Assembly (NCBI GenBank): GCA_964596645.1
Contig: CAZQVB010000031.1
Location: 1-53,612 of the forward strand
Length of the DNA: 53,612 nt
From: CAVQEK01 sp964596645
Lineage (GTDB): Bacteria > Bacteroidota > Bacteroidia > Cytophagales > Cyclobacteriaceae
Direction of reading: 5' to 3'
Shown here: in pieces, positions 18,040 through 25,404 of the stretch
How the letters are laid out: every line of letters starts with the position of its first letter
How positions within the stretch are numbered: the stretch's first letter is position 1
The notes under the pieces: generated by a model
The model's input: the letters and a program-made list of their open reading frames with translations, nothing else
What the model was told of the DNA's origin: nothing
The model's database searches: none
Program-made: the position numbers and the translations under genes

Positions 18040-20355
18040 ATGACACAATACCTAACCACTGCCGCGCTGAGTATTTGCTTAATATTCTCCGCCTGCCGCA
18101 ATGAAGACATAAAGACGGCAGAAGAGCTTCAACTGAGTGATGAGAAATACCTGACCATGCGCGGCCTCGATGTGACGCTGGCTCAGGACTACTACCCTGA
18201 GGGCCATCAGGGAGGTGTCACCATCATACAGCACGACAATCGGGTAGCGGCCAACGGCGACCTGCGTCTGGAGCCCACACCAGGGCAATGGCAACCCGTG
18301 CCCCGCAAGGCCGGCGACATACAGGTACATGAAGAAAGCGATGCGATTAGTGTGCAGATGGCCTACCCCGACTCCGCAAAGCACCAAAAAGGCTTTAATC
18401 CCATCCACTATCCCGACCTTACTTTCAACTACACGCTGCGCGTGATCGCCGATGAAGATAGCCGCTTTAGCATCGTGGTAGACCTGAACAAGCCGCTGCC
18501 CGGCGAATGGGTGGGCAAGGTGGGCTTCAACCTGGAGCTTTTTCCCGGCAACCTCTTCGGCAATGCCTACTACCTGGATGAATCGCTCGGCACATTCCCC
18601 CGACAGGCCAACGGACCCATGATGCGCGACAGCATTGGCCATGTAGAAATAACACCAATGGCTGAAGGGCGTACCCTTGTGATAGCACCGGACAATGACA
18701 CCCTGCGTATGACCATAGAAAATAAGCAAGGCATGCTGAGCCTGCTTGATGGCCGTGGCAAGCATAATAATGGCTGGTTTATCGTGCGCTCACTGGTGCC
18801 TGCCGGCGCTACCGACTCGGCCATCGTATGGCAGGTGACGCCCCATGTGATACCGCAGTACCTGCGACCGCCCGCGTTGCAGGTGTCGCAGGTGGGCTAT
18901 CACCCGGCACAGGAAAAGTTTGCCGTGCTGGAGCTCGATGCCCATGATGCCCGAATAGATGACGTACAACTTGTATATGTGGACAAAGATGGTGAAGAAG
19001 AAATTGTAAAGGCCGGCCGTGCCGAAAAGTGGGGTGCCTTCCTGCGATATCAATACAAGCGTTTCAATTTTTCTGATATCACCAAGCCCGGGCTGTACTT
19101 TATCCGCTATTCTACCTACAGAACACCGACATTTAAGATCAGCGATCAGGTGTACAAGCGCGACGTGTGGCAAGCTACACTGGAATACTATCTGCCGGTA
19201 CAGATGTGCCACATGCGCATCAATGACCGCTACCGCGTGTGGCACGGACTCTGCCACATGGATGACGCACTGATGGCCCCGCTCGATACCATTCATTTCG
19301 ATGGCTATTCGCAAGGCTCCTCTACCCTCACAGCATATCGGCCCGGGCAGCATGTGCCCCGGTTGGCGCAAGGCGGCTGGCACGATGCCGGCGACTACGA
19401 CCTTCGAATAGAGTCGCAAGCCGGTACTGTACACATGCTCGCCCACACCTACGAGCAGTTTGGCACAGCATACGACAACACCACCATACAGCCGGATAAA
19501 CATCTGGTAGAAATGCTCAGCCCTGATGGCCAACCCGATGTGCTTCAACAAATAGAGCACGGTCTGGAGAGCATTATTGGCGGCTATGAGTCGATGGGCA
19601 GGCTGTATCGCGGCATCATCTGCCCTACGCTCCGGCAATACACCCTGCTGGGCGATGGTGCTACCATGACGGACAACACGGTAAACAGCAAGGGAAACTG
19701 GCACGGTGACGCTCTGCGCGGAGCAGATGATCGCTGGGTATTTACTGAAGAGAACCCAGGCCGTGCCATGCAGGTAGTTGCTGCATTGGCGGCGGCCGGG
19801 CGTGTGCTGAATGAGCATAATCCGGCATTGGCAGAAAAAAGCCTTGAAGTGGCCGAGGCGCTGTGGGATGATAATGCACATGCGCCGGTGCTTAAAAAAG
19901 TATCGCCAGCAGTAGAGCTCTTCCTCAGCACACGCGACACTGTTTATAGCCGGTTCATCACCAAAAACTTCGATGAGATCATAGCCACAGCCAAGCAAAC
20001 TGCGTGGATATTAGCCCGCATGTATGATCACCTGGAGAATGATGGCCATAAGAAACAACTTGAAAATGCCGTACGCGCATTGGCTCAATCGGTGGAAGAG
20101 CAGCAAAAGGAAAATCCTTATGGTGTGCCCTACAAGCCTGATATTTGGGGGGCCGGCTGGGGTGTGCAGCGCTTTGGTGTAGAGCAATATTTTCTACACC
20201 AATACTTCCCGGATATCTATCCCAACAAGTACATGCTTCAGGCTGCCATCCCGGTTCCAACACGGCGTCATTTGCTTCCGGAGTGGGTGCGCATTCACTG
20301 TTGGTGGCTTATGGCACCAATCGTGCAGACTGGTCGTACATACCTGGCGGGGTAG
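18040..20355 (+). CDS. Glycoside hydrolase family 9 lipoprotein, 3' end frameshifted
   Basis: The open frame codes for 771 residues. A lipobox (LIFSAC, C19) suggests it is anchored at the outer membrane. A long N-terminal beta region, a cellulase N-terminal Ig-like domain (LQVSQVGYHPAQEKFAVL and KPGLYFIRYS) and the GH9 (alpha/alpha)6 barrel follow, with the family signature GGWHDAGDYD. GH9 enzymes cleave beta-glucans such as cellulose by inversion; the exact substrate is unknown. The last 32-34 codons do not fit the family. One G is missing near 20253, where CCGGTTCC should read CCGGGTTCC; restoring it joins the frame to the C-terminal fragment described next. Either a sequencing error or a real inactivating mutation. 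Confidence 0.9.
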   Translation: MTQYLTTAALSICLIFSACRNEDIKTAEELQLSDEKYLTMRGLDVTLAQDYYPEGHQGGVTIIQHDNRVAANGDLRLEPTPGQWQPVPRKAGDIQVHEESDAISVQMAYPDSAKHQKGFNPIHYPDLTFNYTLRVIADEDSRFSIVVDLNKPLPGEWVGKVGFNLELFPGNLFGNAYYLDESLGTFPRQANGPMMRDSIGHVEITPMAEGRTLVIAPDNDTLRMTIENKQGMLSLLDGRGKHNNGWFIVRSLVPAGATDSAIVWQVTPHVIPQYLRPPALQVSQVGYHPAQEKFAVLELDAHDARIDDVQLVYVDKDGEEEIVKAGRAEKWGAFLRYQYKRFNFSDITKPGLYFIRYSTYRTPTFKISDQVYKRDVWQATLEYYLPVQMCHMRINDRYRVWHGLCHMDDALMAPLDTIHFDGYSQGSSTLTAYRPGQHVPRLAQGGWHDAGDYDLRIESQAGTVHMLAHTYEQFGTAYDNTTIQPDKHLVEMLSPDGQPDVLQQIEHGLESIIGGYESMGRLYRGIICPTLRQYTLLGDGATMTDNTVNSKGNWHGDALRGADDRWVFTEENPGRAMQVVAALAAAGRVLNEHNPALAEKSLEVAEALWDDNAHAPVLKKVSPAVELFLSTRDTVYSRFITKNFDEIIATAKQTAWILARMYDHLENDGHKKQLENAVRALAQSVEEQQKENPYGVPYKPDIWGAGWGVQRFGVEQYFLHQYFPDIYPNKYMLQAAIPVPTRRHLLPEWVRIHCWWLMAPIVQTGRTYLAG

Positions 20356-20510
20356 GCTCGGGTACGGCGCTTATTCGACCCAACTTCCCAGAGATGAAAA
20401 CATGGCCCTTTTTCTGGCAACAGACGGAGTACGTGATGGGCGGTGGCGGCACTAACTTTCTGTTTTTGGCATTGGCTGCCGATCATTTGTTGGAACAGAA
20501 GCAGCCTTAA
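20253..20510 (+). pseudogene. Detached C-terminal fragment of the GH9 gene (+1 base needed)
   Basis: In the frame starting at 20256 the translation reads SNTASFASGVGAHSLLVAYG and goes on through a Gly-rich WQQTEYVMGGGGTNF segment to a stop at 20508-20510. This is the expected end of a GH9 catalytic domain; the glutamate codon at 20427-20429 sits where the family's general acid would be (inference). It has no start of its own and is only expressed if the missing G is an assembly error. The 3' end overlaps the convergent SRPBCC gene by 59 bases. Confidence 0.8.
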
Positions 20511-20955
20511 AGTATTCTTTAAGCATTTTTTCGCGGTGGTCAAATATGCTTTGCACCTTCTTATGCAGAAATAGTTTCCCCATCCAGTCGCCCAAAAAGC
20601 CAAAAGGCAATTTGTAGTGTAAAATATCCTCCATAAGCACCCCATCTTTCACAGCGCGAAATTTGTGCATGTGATGCCAAAAAGCGTAAGGGCCAAACCG
20701 CTGCTCGTCAATGAAATATTTTTTCTCCTCGCTTTGGGTGATCTCGGTGACCCAATAGAAAGGTATGTTGAGGAAGGGCTTTATTTTGTAGGTGATGATC
20801 TGCCCCGGAAAAGACTCGGTATCGGCACCTGTGAGAATTTCGAAGTGCATATCGTCGGGTGTGATGCGATCCAGATTTTCTGGTTTTGAAAAAAATGCCC
20901 AGGCTTCATCTAATGAAATGGGCAACAACTGCTTTTTGTACAATCGGTGCAACAT
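20452..20955 (-). CDS. SRPBCC (START/polyketide-cyclase-like) ligand-binding family protein
   Basis: A 167-residue cytoplasmic protein with a single SRPBCC fold: the opening PISLDEAWAFFSKPENLDRITPDDMHFEIL, a basic-aromatic hairpin (FYWVTEITQSEEKKYFIDEQRFGPYAFWHHMHKF, split over two strands), then a long C-terminal helix (KKVQSIFDHREKMLKEYF). Relatives of this type bind hydrophobic ligands and often sit beside oxidoreductases; the ligand here is unknown. The last 20 codons run antisense over the end of the GH9 fragment, so the tail (AASVPTNDRQPMPKTES) may be less constrained. The ATG at 20955 opens MLHRLYKKQLL. Confidence 0.87.
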   Translation of the reverse strand: MLHRLYKKQLLPISLDEAWAFFSKPENLDRITPDDMHFEILTGADTESFPGQIITYKIKPFLNIPFYWVTEITQSEEKKYFIDEQRFGPYAFWHHMHKFRAVKDGVLMEDILHYKLPFGFLGDWMGKLFLHKKVQSIFDHREKMLKEYFKAASVPTNDRQPMPKTES

Positions 20956-21048
20956 CGTTTTTTATGTTTGGAGGGGAAACGCTGTGTCTGTCAAATGGTT
21001 TGGCGCACCGCATCAATTGGCGTGGTATAGCTGAAAGCTCAAAGTAAT

Positions 21049-21116
21049 GGTCATCCTGAGCTTGTTTCAGGATCTGCCCAATAGCCAACAGATGCTGAAA
21101 TAAATTCAGCATGACC
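21049..21116. repeat. REPIN-like pair of inverted hairpins
   Basis: Two 27-base arms in inverted orientation, GGTCATCCTGA...GGATCT and AGATGCTGA...CATGACC, are separated by 14 bases. Each arm is itself a hairpin: ATCCTGA (21053-21059) with TCAGGAT (21067-21073), and ATGCTGA (21092-21098) with TCAGCAT (21106-21112). The C-G pair in the first hairpin is G-C in the second, a compensated change. The layout is that of a REP doublet. The rest of 20956-21328 holds repeat copy B and no gene. Confidence 0.75.
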
Positions 21117-21148
21117 CCGCTGAGAGAAAGGCCTGTATGCACGGGTCT

Positions 21149-21295
21149 TGGAAATGAGCAGGGCATGCATGAGCCTCGATTCAGTCGTGTCAGGACAACA
21201 TTTCTAACACATTAGGCCGCCATAAGACCAATGGAGTGAAAAGCGGCAAGCTGGCGGTATAGTGTTAGAGACTGAGGAAGCTAAAGCGAAATGAA
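21149..21295 (-). repeat. Dispersed repeat, copy B
   Basis: It shares ordered blocks with copy C at 22468-22677: GAAATGA, GAGCCTC, TTCAGTCGTGTC (21180-21191), TGGAGTGAAA (21232-21241), a GGCAAGC.GGCGGT block and GAAATGAAA. The spacing between the two exact anchors is 64 bases shorter than in C, so this copy carries an internal deletion. It has the same orientation as C. Confidence 0.75.
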
Positions 21296-21311
21296 ATATC
21301 GCTTTAGCTTC
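21277..21311. repeat. Perfect 13-bp hairpin at the edge of copy B
   Basis: GAAGCTAAAGCGA (21277-21289) pairs fully with TCGCTTTAGCTTC (21299-21311) across a 9-base loop. No T-run follows on either strand, so it is not a classical terminator. It lies 18 bases downstream of the stop of the 73-residue membrane protein and could protect that transcript's 3' end (inference). Confidence 0.7.
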
Positions 21312-21328
21312 ATTTCATTCATATTTCT

Positions 21329-21550
21329 TCAATCGTCATGAGCTTTTTTTCTGCCTTCGCCATACTTCTTGTACGTAATATACAGTGAATAATTTGTAGC
21401 AAAAGAACCAATTAAGCCAAAGACTATTGCCAGCCAAAACCCTGGCTCTGTGGGATCAAAGGAACCGTGTGGTGCAAAGGCCATAAATGTCACAATAACA
21501 AATATTGCTCCAACAATCGCTCTTTTTTTGTGCTTTTTATTGACGAACAT
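21329..21550 (-). CDS. Small two-helix membrane protein, unknown (possible immunity partner)
   Basis: A 73-residue protein with a basic N-terminus (NKKHKKR), two predicted membrane helices (about 10-27 and 37-57) joined by a short acidic loop (SFDPTEPG), and a charged tail (KKYGEGRKKAHDD). I recognise no family. It starts 12 bases after the stop of the glycine-zipper lipoprotein, so the two are surely co-transcribed. Small two-helix proteins in this position are often immunity factors for bacteriocins, but that is only a hypothesis here. Both genes are bracketed by repeat copies B and C. Confidence 0.7.
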   Translation of the reverse strand: MFVNKKHKKRAIVGAIFVIVTFMAFAPHGSFDPTEPGFWLAIVFGLIGSFATNYSLYITYKKYGEGRKKAHDD

Positions 21551-21562
21551 AATGTTAGCAGT

Positions 21563-22342
21563 TTATCGTCCGCATGTGCGAAGCAGCTCTCCTGCTACGC
21601 CAAATAGAGCTCCAGAGACGAAGCCGGAGGCGGCACCATACACAGCTCCGCCTACAGCTCCCCCTGCCGTTCCTAGTATCGGTAAAGTAAAGAAGCCAGC
21701 GGTTGCGCCAGCATATCCTCCGGCAACCCCAGTAGCAACCAATCCCATAACAGCGCTTGTCCATACTGATCTAAAATCAACACTGCAGCCTCCACCACCA
21801 CCACCTGAATGCCCCGGTACTTTGCTCGGACACTCTCGGCAATTTGTTGTAGCGAAAGGCATCGGTGAACCGCCAATTGCTCCCAAAAAATACAAATACT
21901 CTTTGATCTGTTCGTCACCGCCATTCTTTATAAATTTCGCCATAGCTTTTACAGCCAAGGCAAGTCCAAGTAATCCGTCTTTTTCTGTTCTACTCATAAG
22001 AGAATTTTCAAATTGGTCTTCAAAAGGTGCTACCAATGCATCTATATTATATAGGTCTGCATAACTCATATTTTCTACATAATCGATAAAGGGATCCGCC
22101 ATTACTTTTTGAGCCGCAGTAAAGCTGGCATAAGGCGTTGTAACCGTTGCCGACTGACTAGCAAGGCGGCTTGCTGCTTGTATGGAAGCTTCTGTATTCA
22201 CGAGAGTAGCATTTTCAAAAATTTCTACTTCCTCATCTTTGCTACAGGAAAAGATCATGAATGTGCATATAAGCACAATTAATTTTTTTAGTGTGATAGT
22301 TTTTAAGTATGAATGGGTTATTGTTTCAATAAAGTTGCGCAA
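21563..22342 (-). CDS. Glycine-zipper lipoprotein, bacteriocin-precursor-like (hypothetical)
   Basis: About 259 residues from a TTG start, the only usable start between the upstream stop and the signal. A hydrophobic LKKLIVLICTFMIF segment ends in a lipobox-like FSC. Residues 35 to about 165 are polar and helical with no known fold. A Cys/Gly linker follows (NCRECPSK, then six glycines), and the last ~75 residues form a strongly hydrophobic glycine-zipper region (GLVATGVAGGYAGATAG, GTAGGAVGGAVYGAASG) with a cysteine at each end. Such C-terminal regions insert in membranes in several bacteriocins and zipper lipoproteins. The role as toxin is inferred; a structural lipoprotein is the main alternative. 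Confidence 0.72.
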   Translation of the reverse strand: MRNFIETITHSYLKTITLKKLIVLICTFMIFSCSKDEEVEIFENATLVNTEASIQAASRLASQSATVTTPYASFTAAQKVMADPFIDYVENMSYADLYNIDALVAPFEDQFENSLMSRTEKDGLLGLALAVKAMAKFIKNGGDEQIKEYLYFLGAIGGSPMPFATTNCRECPSKVPGHSGGGGGGCSVDFRSVWTSAVMGLVATGVAGGYAGATAGFFTLPILGTAGGAVGGAVYGAASGFVSGALFGVAGELLRTCGR

Positions 22343-22467
22343 AAGAAATGTGATTTAATGCATGAATATGAAATTTATTTTTTCCTTAATTCGGTAAACT
22401 GAGTGCATCAAATCCAGACTCTAGCGCCTAATGTGGCCGGTAATTAAAGTGTCTTCACACAAGCCAT

Positions 22468-22677
22468 GGAAATGAAAAGGGTCACGCTTGAGCCTCCGTT
22501 CAGTCGTGTCCGGTGAAACCTTCGAAGAATCTTTGGCCGTTTAGCGTGGCTTCGCGTGCGTTTTTCGTCAGTATCGGAGTGGCATGACGCGGCCCCATGG
22601 CCCGTGGAGTGAAAGGCGCCAAGCCGGCGGTGGGGGTTGAAGACTTTTGGAAGCGTGGGCAAATGAAAAGCACCAGC
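22468..22677 (-). repeat. Dispersed repeat, copy C (longest copy, body)
   Basis: The fullest copy. On the minus strand it continues from the head hairpin at 22730-22759 through AACAGCCACGGAT and CTGCATCATTTAA to the body, which holds TTCAGTCGTGTC (22499-22510) and TGGAGTGAAA (22615-22624). The same head and ~80 bases of flank recur in copy D at the window end. A 64-codon and a 99-codon open frame run through it, but they follow the repeat and are not treated as genes. The whole gap 22343-23036 contains repeat sequence and no supported gene. Confidence 0.75.
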
Positions 22678-22729
22678 AGTGATATGGACATCAAAATGCC
22701 TTAAATGATGCAGACCATCCGTGGCTGTT

Positions 22730-22759
22730 CTTTTCTTTTCCAATTGATGAAAAGAAAAG
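22730..22759. repeat. Head hairpin of repeat copy C
   Basis: CTTTTCTTTTC (22730-22740) pairs perfectly with GAAAAGAAAAG (22749-22759) over the 8-base loop CAATTGAT. Copy D has a hairpin in the same place with an 8-base loop of similar sequence. A second small hairpin, CTTGTT-AA-AACAAG, lies at 22770-22783, and a fragment of the repeat body (AGACTTTTGGAA) recurs near 22807. Confidence 0.8.
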
Positions 22760-23036
22760 GACCAATGAACTTGTTAAAACAAGCTGCTAGGCGCGCAATG
22801 GGGAGAAAGACTTTTGGAAACATGCGCATGACTAATCTAAAAAAATGCATGCGCCTCCCATCACGGATTTATTCAAAAATCAAAGACTTCGGAAATTCGA
22901 GTATAATTTTTTGAGGGCCGGTAAAAGCCGCATGGGTATATTCAGTAAATTATAAGACAAATTGACGGTGGCGGGTAAAACAAATGCCTGCTTTTGTCTT
23001 TTATCACATACTGGCAGCCCCTAAATGTATCGCAAT

Positions 23037-23906
23037 ATGAAACGCAGATCATTTCTTCAGCACACCATGGCCACCGCAGGCCTGGCCTCATTGGCCCAAT
23101 TCCCATACGAACTACTGGCCGGTGAACAAAAAAAATATGCCAACGACATGGTAGCCCTGGGCAATACCGGGGTAAAAGTGTCGCGACTGGCGATGGGCAC
23201 GGGTACGCACGGCGTGGGCCGGCAGTCCAACCAAACCAGAAAACTGGGCATAACCGGCGTGGCTGACCTGCTCCATGCCGCCTACGATGAGGGCATCAAC
23301 TTCTGGGACTCTGCCGACCAATATGGCACACATCCTCATCTAAAAGAAGCTTTGAAATATGTGCCTCGCGAAAAGGTAGTGATACTCACCAAGACACACG
23401 CCACCACCGAGCAGGAAATGAAAAAAGACCTTGACCGATTTCGCCTGGAGCTGGGCACCGACTACTTAGACGTGATGCTGCTGCACTGCATGATGGATGA
23501 TGCCTGGCCAGAAAAAAAGCGTGGCGCCATGGAGGTGCTGTCACAAGCCCGGGAAGATGGCATCGTGCGCAGCCATGGCGTGTCGTGCCATACGCTGGGC
23601 GCGCTGAAAGCTGCGGCAGACTCCGATTGGGTACAGGTAGACCTGGCGCGAATAAATCCATTTGGCGCGGTGATGGATGCCGATGTGGCCACAGTGGTGG
23701 AGGTTTTACAAAAAATGAAAAGGCAGGGAAAAGCCATAATAGGCATGAAGATAATAGGCGCAGGCCGGCTCCGCGATAAGGTAGATAAATGCCTGCAGTA
23801 CACTTTGGCGCAGGATTTTATCGATTGCTTCACCATAGGCCAGGAAAATAGGGATGAAATGCGTGACCTGCTGCAGCGTATGCCCGAAGCCAGTGTAAGG
23901 GGCTGA
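23037..23906 (+). CDS. Tat-exported aldo/keto reductase
   Basis: About 289 residues from the ATG at 23037, which begins with a twin-arginine signal (KRRSFLQH, then a hydrophobic stretch MATAGLASLAQFPYE). The AKR barrel keeps its catalytic tetrad: Asp and Tyr in FWDSADQYG, Lys in LTKTHA and His in MLLHCM. The final VDKCLQYTLAQDFIDCFTIGQEN fits the NADPH-binding end, though the C-terminal loops are short. Substrate unknown. A periplasmic AKR implies folding with its cofactor before export, which is why Tat is used. A second gene of this kind lies at 50007-50987. An ATG at 23025 would add four residues. Confidence 0.88.
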   Translation: MKRRSFLQHTMATAGLASLAQFPYELLAGEQKKYANDMVALGNTGVKVSRLAMGTGTHGVGRQSNQTRKLGITGVADLLHAAYDEGINFWDSADQYGTHPHLKEALKYVPREKVVILTKTHATTEQEMKKDLDRFRLELGTDYLDVMLLHCMMDDAWPEKKRGAMEVLSQAREDGIVRSHGVSCHTLGALKAAADSDWVQVDLARINPFGAVMDADVATVVEVLQKMKRQGKAIIGMKIIGAGRLRDKVDKCLQYTLAQDFIDCFTIGQENRDEMRDLLQRMPEASVRG

Positions 23907-24140
23907 AGCGTTCCTCTGATTATTTCACGAAGCCATGTCACACATCTTTATGATGAAGGATAACTATTGGCCGGTAGAGCGCTCATCAGACACCGAGCTA
24001 CTGCATTTTTCCAGTATAGTGTTGCGGCGTTATTTCTATTAAAGAGATTTTTTCAGTTGGCTTCCTTTAGGCGCTGATTGTAGCTAACATTGCCACTGCT
24101 CTAGTGGCACTTCATCACGCGCCGCTTTTTTGCACATCGC

Positions 24141-24743
24141 ATGCAGCAGGCAGATTCATACCGCACATTCGCCGGATTTTCCGAAGGGCTCTACAAAGAG
24201 AAGGGTTCCAAATTTCTGTCATTTGCCTGCCCGGTAGCCGATGAAGATGCGGTAAAGGAACAATTGCAGGCCTACAAAAAACAGTACCACGATGCACGAC
24301 ACCACTGCTACGCCTATGTGTTGGGCACCGATTCGTCTCAGATGCGGGCATACGACGATGGTGAACCCAATCACTCTGCCGGCGACCCGATTTTAGGTCA
24401 GTTGCGCGCACACCAGCTCACGCAGGCATTGTTGGTGGTTGTGCGATATTTCGGCGGTACAAAGCTTGGTGTGGGCGGGCTCATTCATGCCTATCGCAGC
24501 GCCGCGGCAGAGGCTATTCTAAATAATACCGTCATTGATCAATTCGTAAAAAATATCTTTCGGTTGCGCTATCCCTATCACAAAACAAATGATGTACTGC
24601 GTCTTATAGATGAATATCAAATGGAAATAATCGAACAGCAATTTGCAGCAGAATGCACTGCAGTGTGTTCGATACGGGCAGGAATTGCCCCTTTGTTCAT
24701 TGAGCGAGCGAAGAAAATCGAAGGCCTTTTCATAACCACGTGA
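24141..24743 (+). CDS. YigZ/IMPACT family protein
   Basis: A 200-residue protein of the UPF0029/IMPACT type. The N-terminal domain has the signature KGSKFLSFACPV, ARHHCYAYVLG and DDGEPNHSAGDPIL, followed by VVVRYFGGTKLGVGGLIHAYRSAA, all near-invariant in the family. The C-terminal ~70 residues are the ferredoxin-like DUF1949-type domain. E. coli YigZ and yeast/animal IMPACT relatives are linked to translation control and proline peptide metabolism, but the bacterial role is not settled. The gene stands alone, convergent with the TerB-like gene. Confidence 0.92.
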   Translation: MQQADSYRTFAGFSEGLYKEKGSKFLSFACPVADEDAVKEQLQAYKKQYHDARHHCYAYVLGTDSSQMRAYDDGEPNHSAGDPILGQLRAHQLTQALLVVVRYFGGTKLGVGGLIHAYRSAAAEAILNNTVIDQFVKNIFRLRYPYHKTNDVLRLIDEYQMEIIEQQFAAECTAVCSIRAGIAPLFIERAKKIEGLFITT

Positions 24744-24830
24744 GGCGAACACGCAGCCTTTGCACGGTGCCTTGAGCTGCCCAATAACCAGCCCCGTGGC
24801 TACGATCCGGTAGCGCATATACAGCAAGCG

Positions 24831-25262
24831 CTAGCTCTGAATTTCCAATATTTCCTGAAGGTGTGCTTTCACCTGTACGAAAGTATAACCGTCGTATGGC
24901 GCGGTGGCGATATCTTTTAGGAGGTCATTGACGATGTGCGGCTTGAAGCCAAGTTTCTCTGCGTAGCGCGATACTACCTGCAGCTCAATATCTTCCACAA
25001 TGTCGTCCAGGTAGATCATGTATACCAGATTATACAAATGCTCAATGGCCGCTTCGTCACCCGTTACCTGCGTCTGGTTTTCCGGGAGATCGAGCGAAGC
25101 GATGTCTTTTTCGGTGATGCCCAATTGAATGGCCCACTTGAAAAGACAACCCACAAAATCTTTGGAGATAAAGCCTTCGTTCAGAAAAGAGTGATATATA
25201 TGAAAGAAGCTGTCTTTGATGGATTGCAACTCGTGGTGATGCAGGTTGTCTCGGAGTCTCAT
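24831..25262 (-). CDS. TerB-like helical protein, unknown function
   Basis: A 143-residue all-helical acidic protein. Its C-terminal half (LYNLVYMIYLDDIVEDIELQVVSRYAEKLGF) has the pattern of the TerB/DjlA-like helical domain, where acidic residues in DGxxxxxE-type turns may bind metal; here the turn is DDIVEDIE. Many Bacteroidota have such stand-alone proteins of unknown role. It is divergent from the methyltransferase-like lipoprotein gene; the 142-base gap holds no clear promoter on either strand. Confidence 0.7.
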   Translation of the reverse strand: MRLRDNLHHHELQSIKDSFFHIYHSFLNEGFISKDFVGCLFKWAIQLGITEKDIASLDLPENQTQVTGDEAAIEHLYNLVYMIYLDDIVEDIELQVVSRYAEKLGFKPHIVNDLLKDIATAPYDGYTFVQVKAHLQEILEIQS

Positions 25263-25404
25263 AATTGCTAAAGATTTAGTGCAAGCCTATATCATGTAAC
25301 CCGGCGCCTTACCCTGCAAAGTGCCGGGGGGCATATTTGGTGGTTGATGGATTTTTAAGATAACCATTTTACCATAAATTTACGGCCATCCAAATTGTTA
25401 CCTT

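Noticed and set aside
18790..19998. A 402-codon open frame on the minus strand
   Set aside because: Antisense to the GH9 coding region; the composition is only the mirror of the real gene's codon use.
21277..21311. Terminator call for the 13-bp hairpin near 21.3 kb
   Set aside because: No T-run follows on either strand; it is listed only as a hairpin.
22444..22743. Two open frames (99 and 64 codons) on the minus strand, seen within repeat copy C
   Set aside because: They follow the repeat, whose other copies are shortened or frame-broken at the same place, so they are not likely to be genes.
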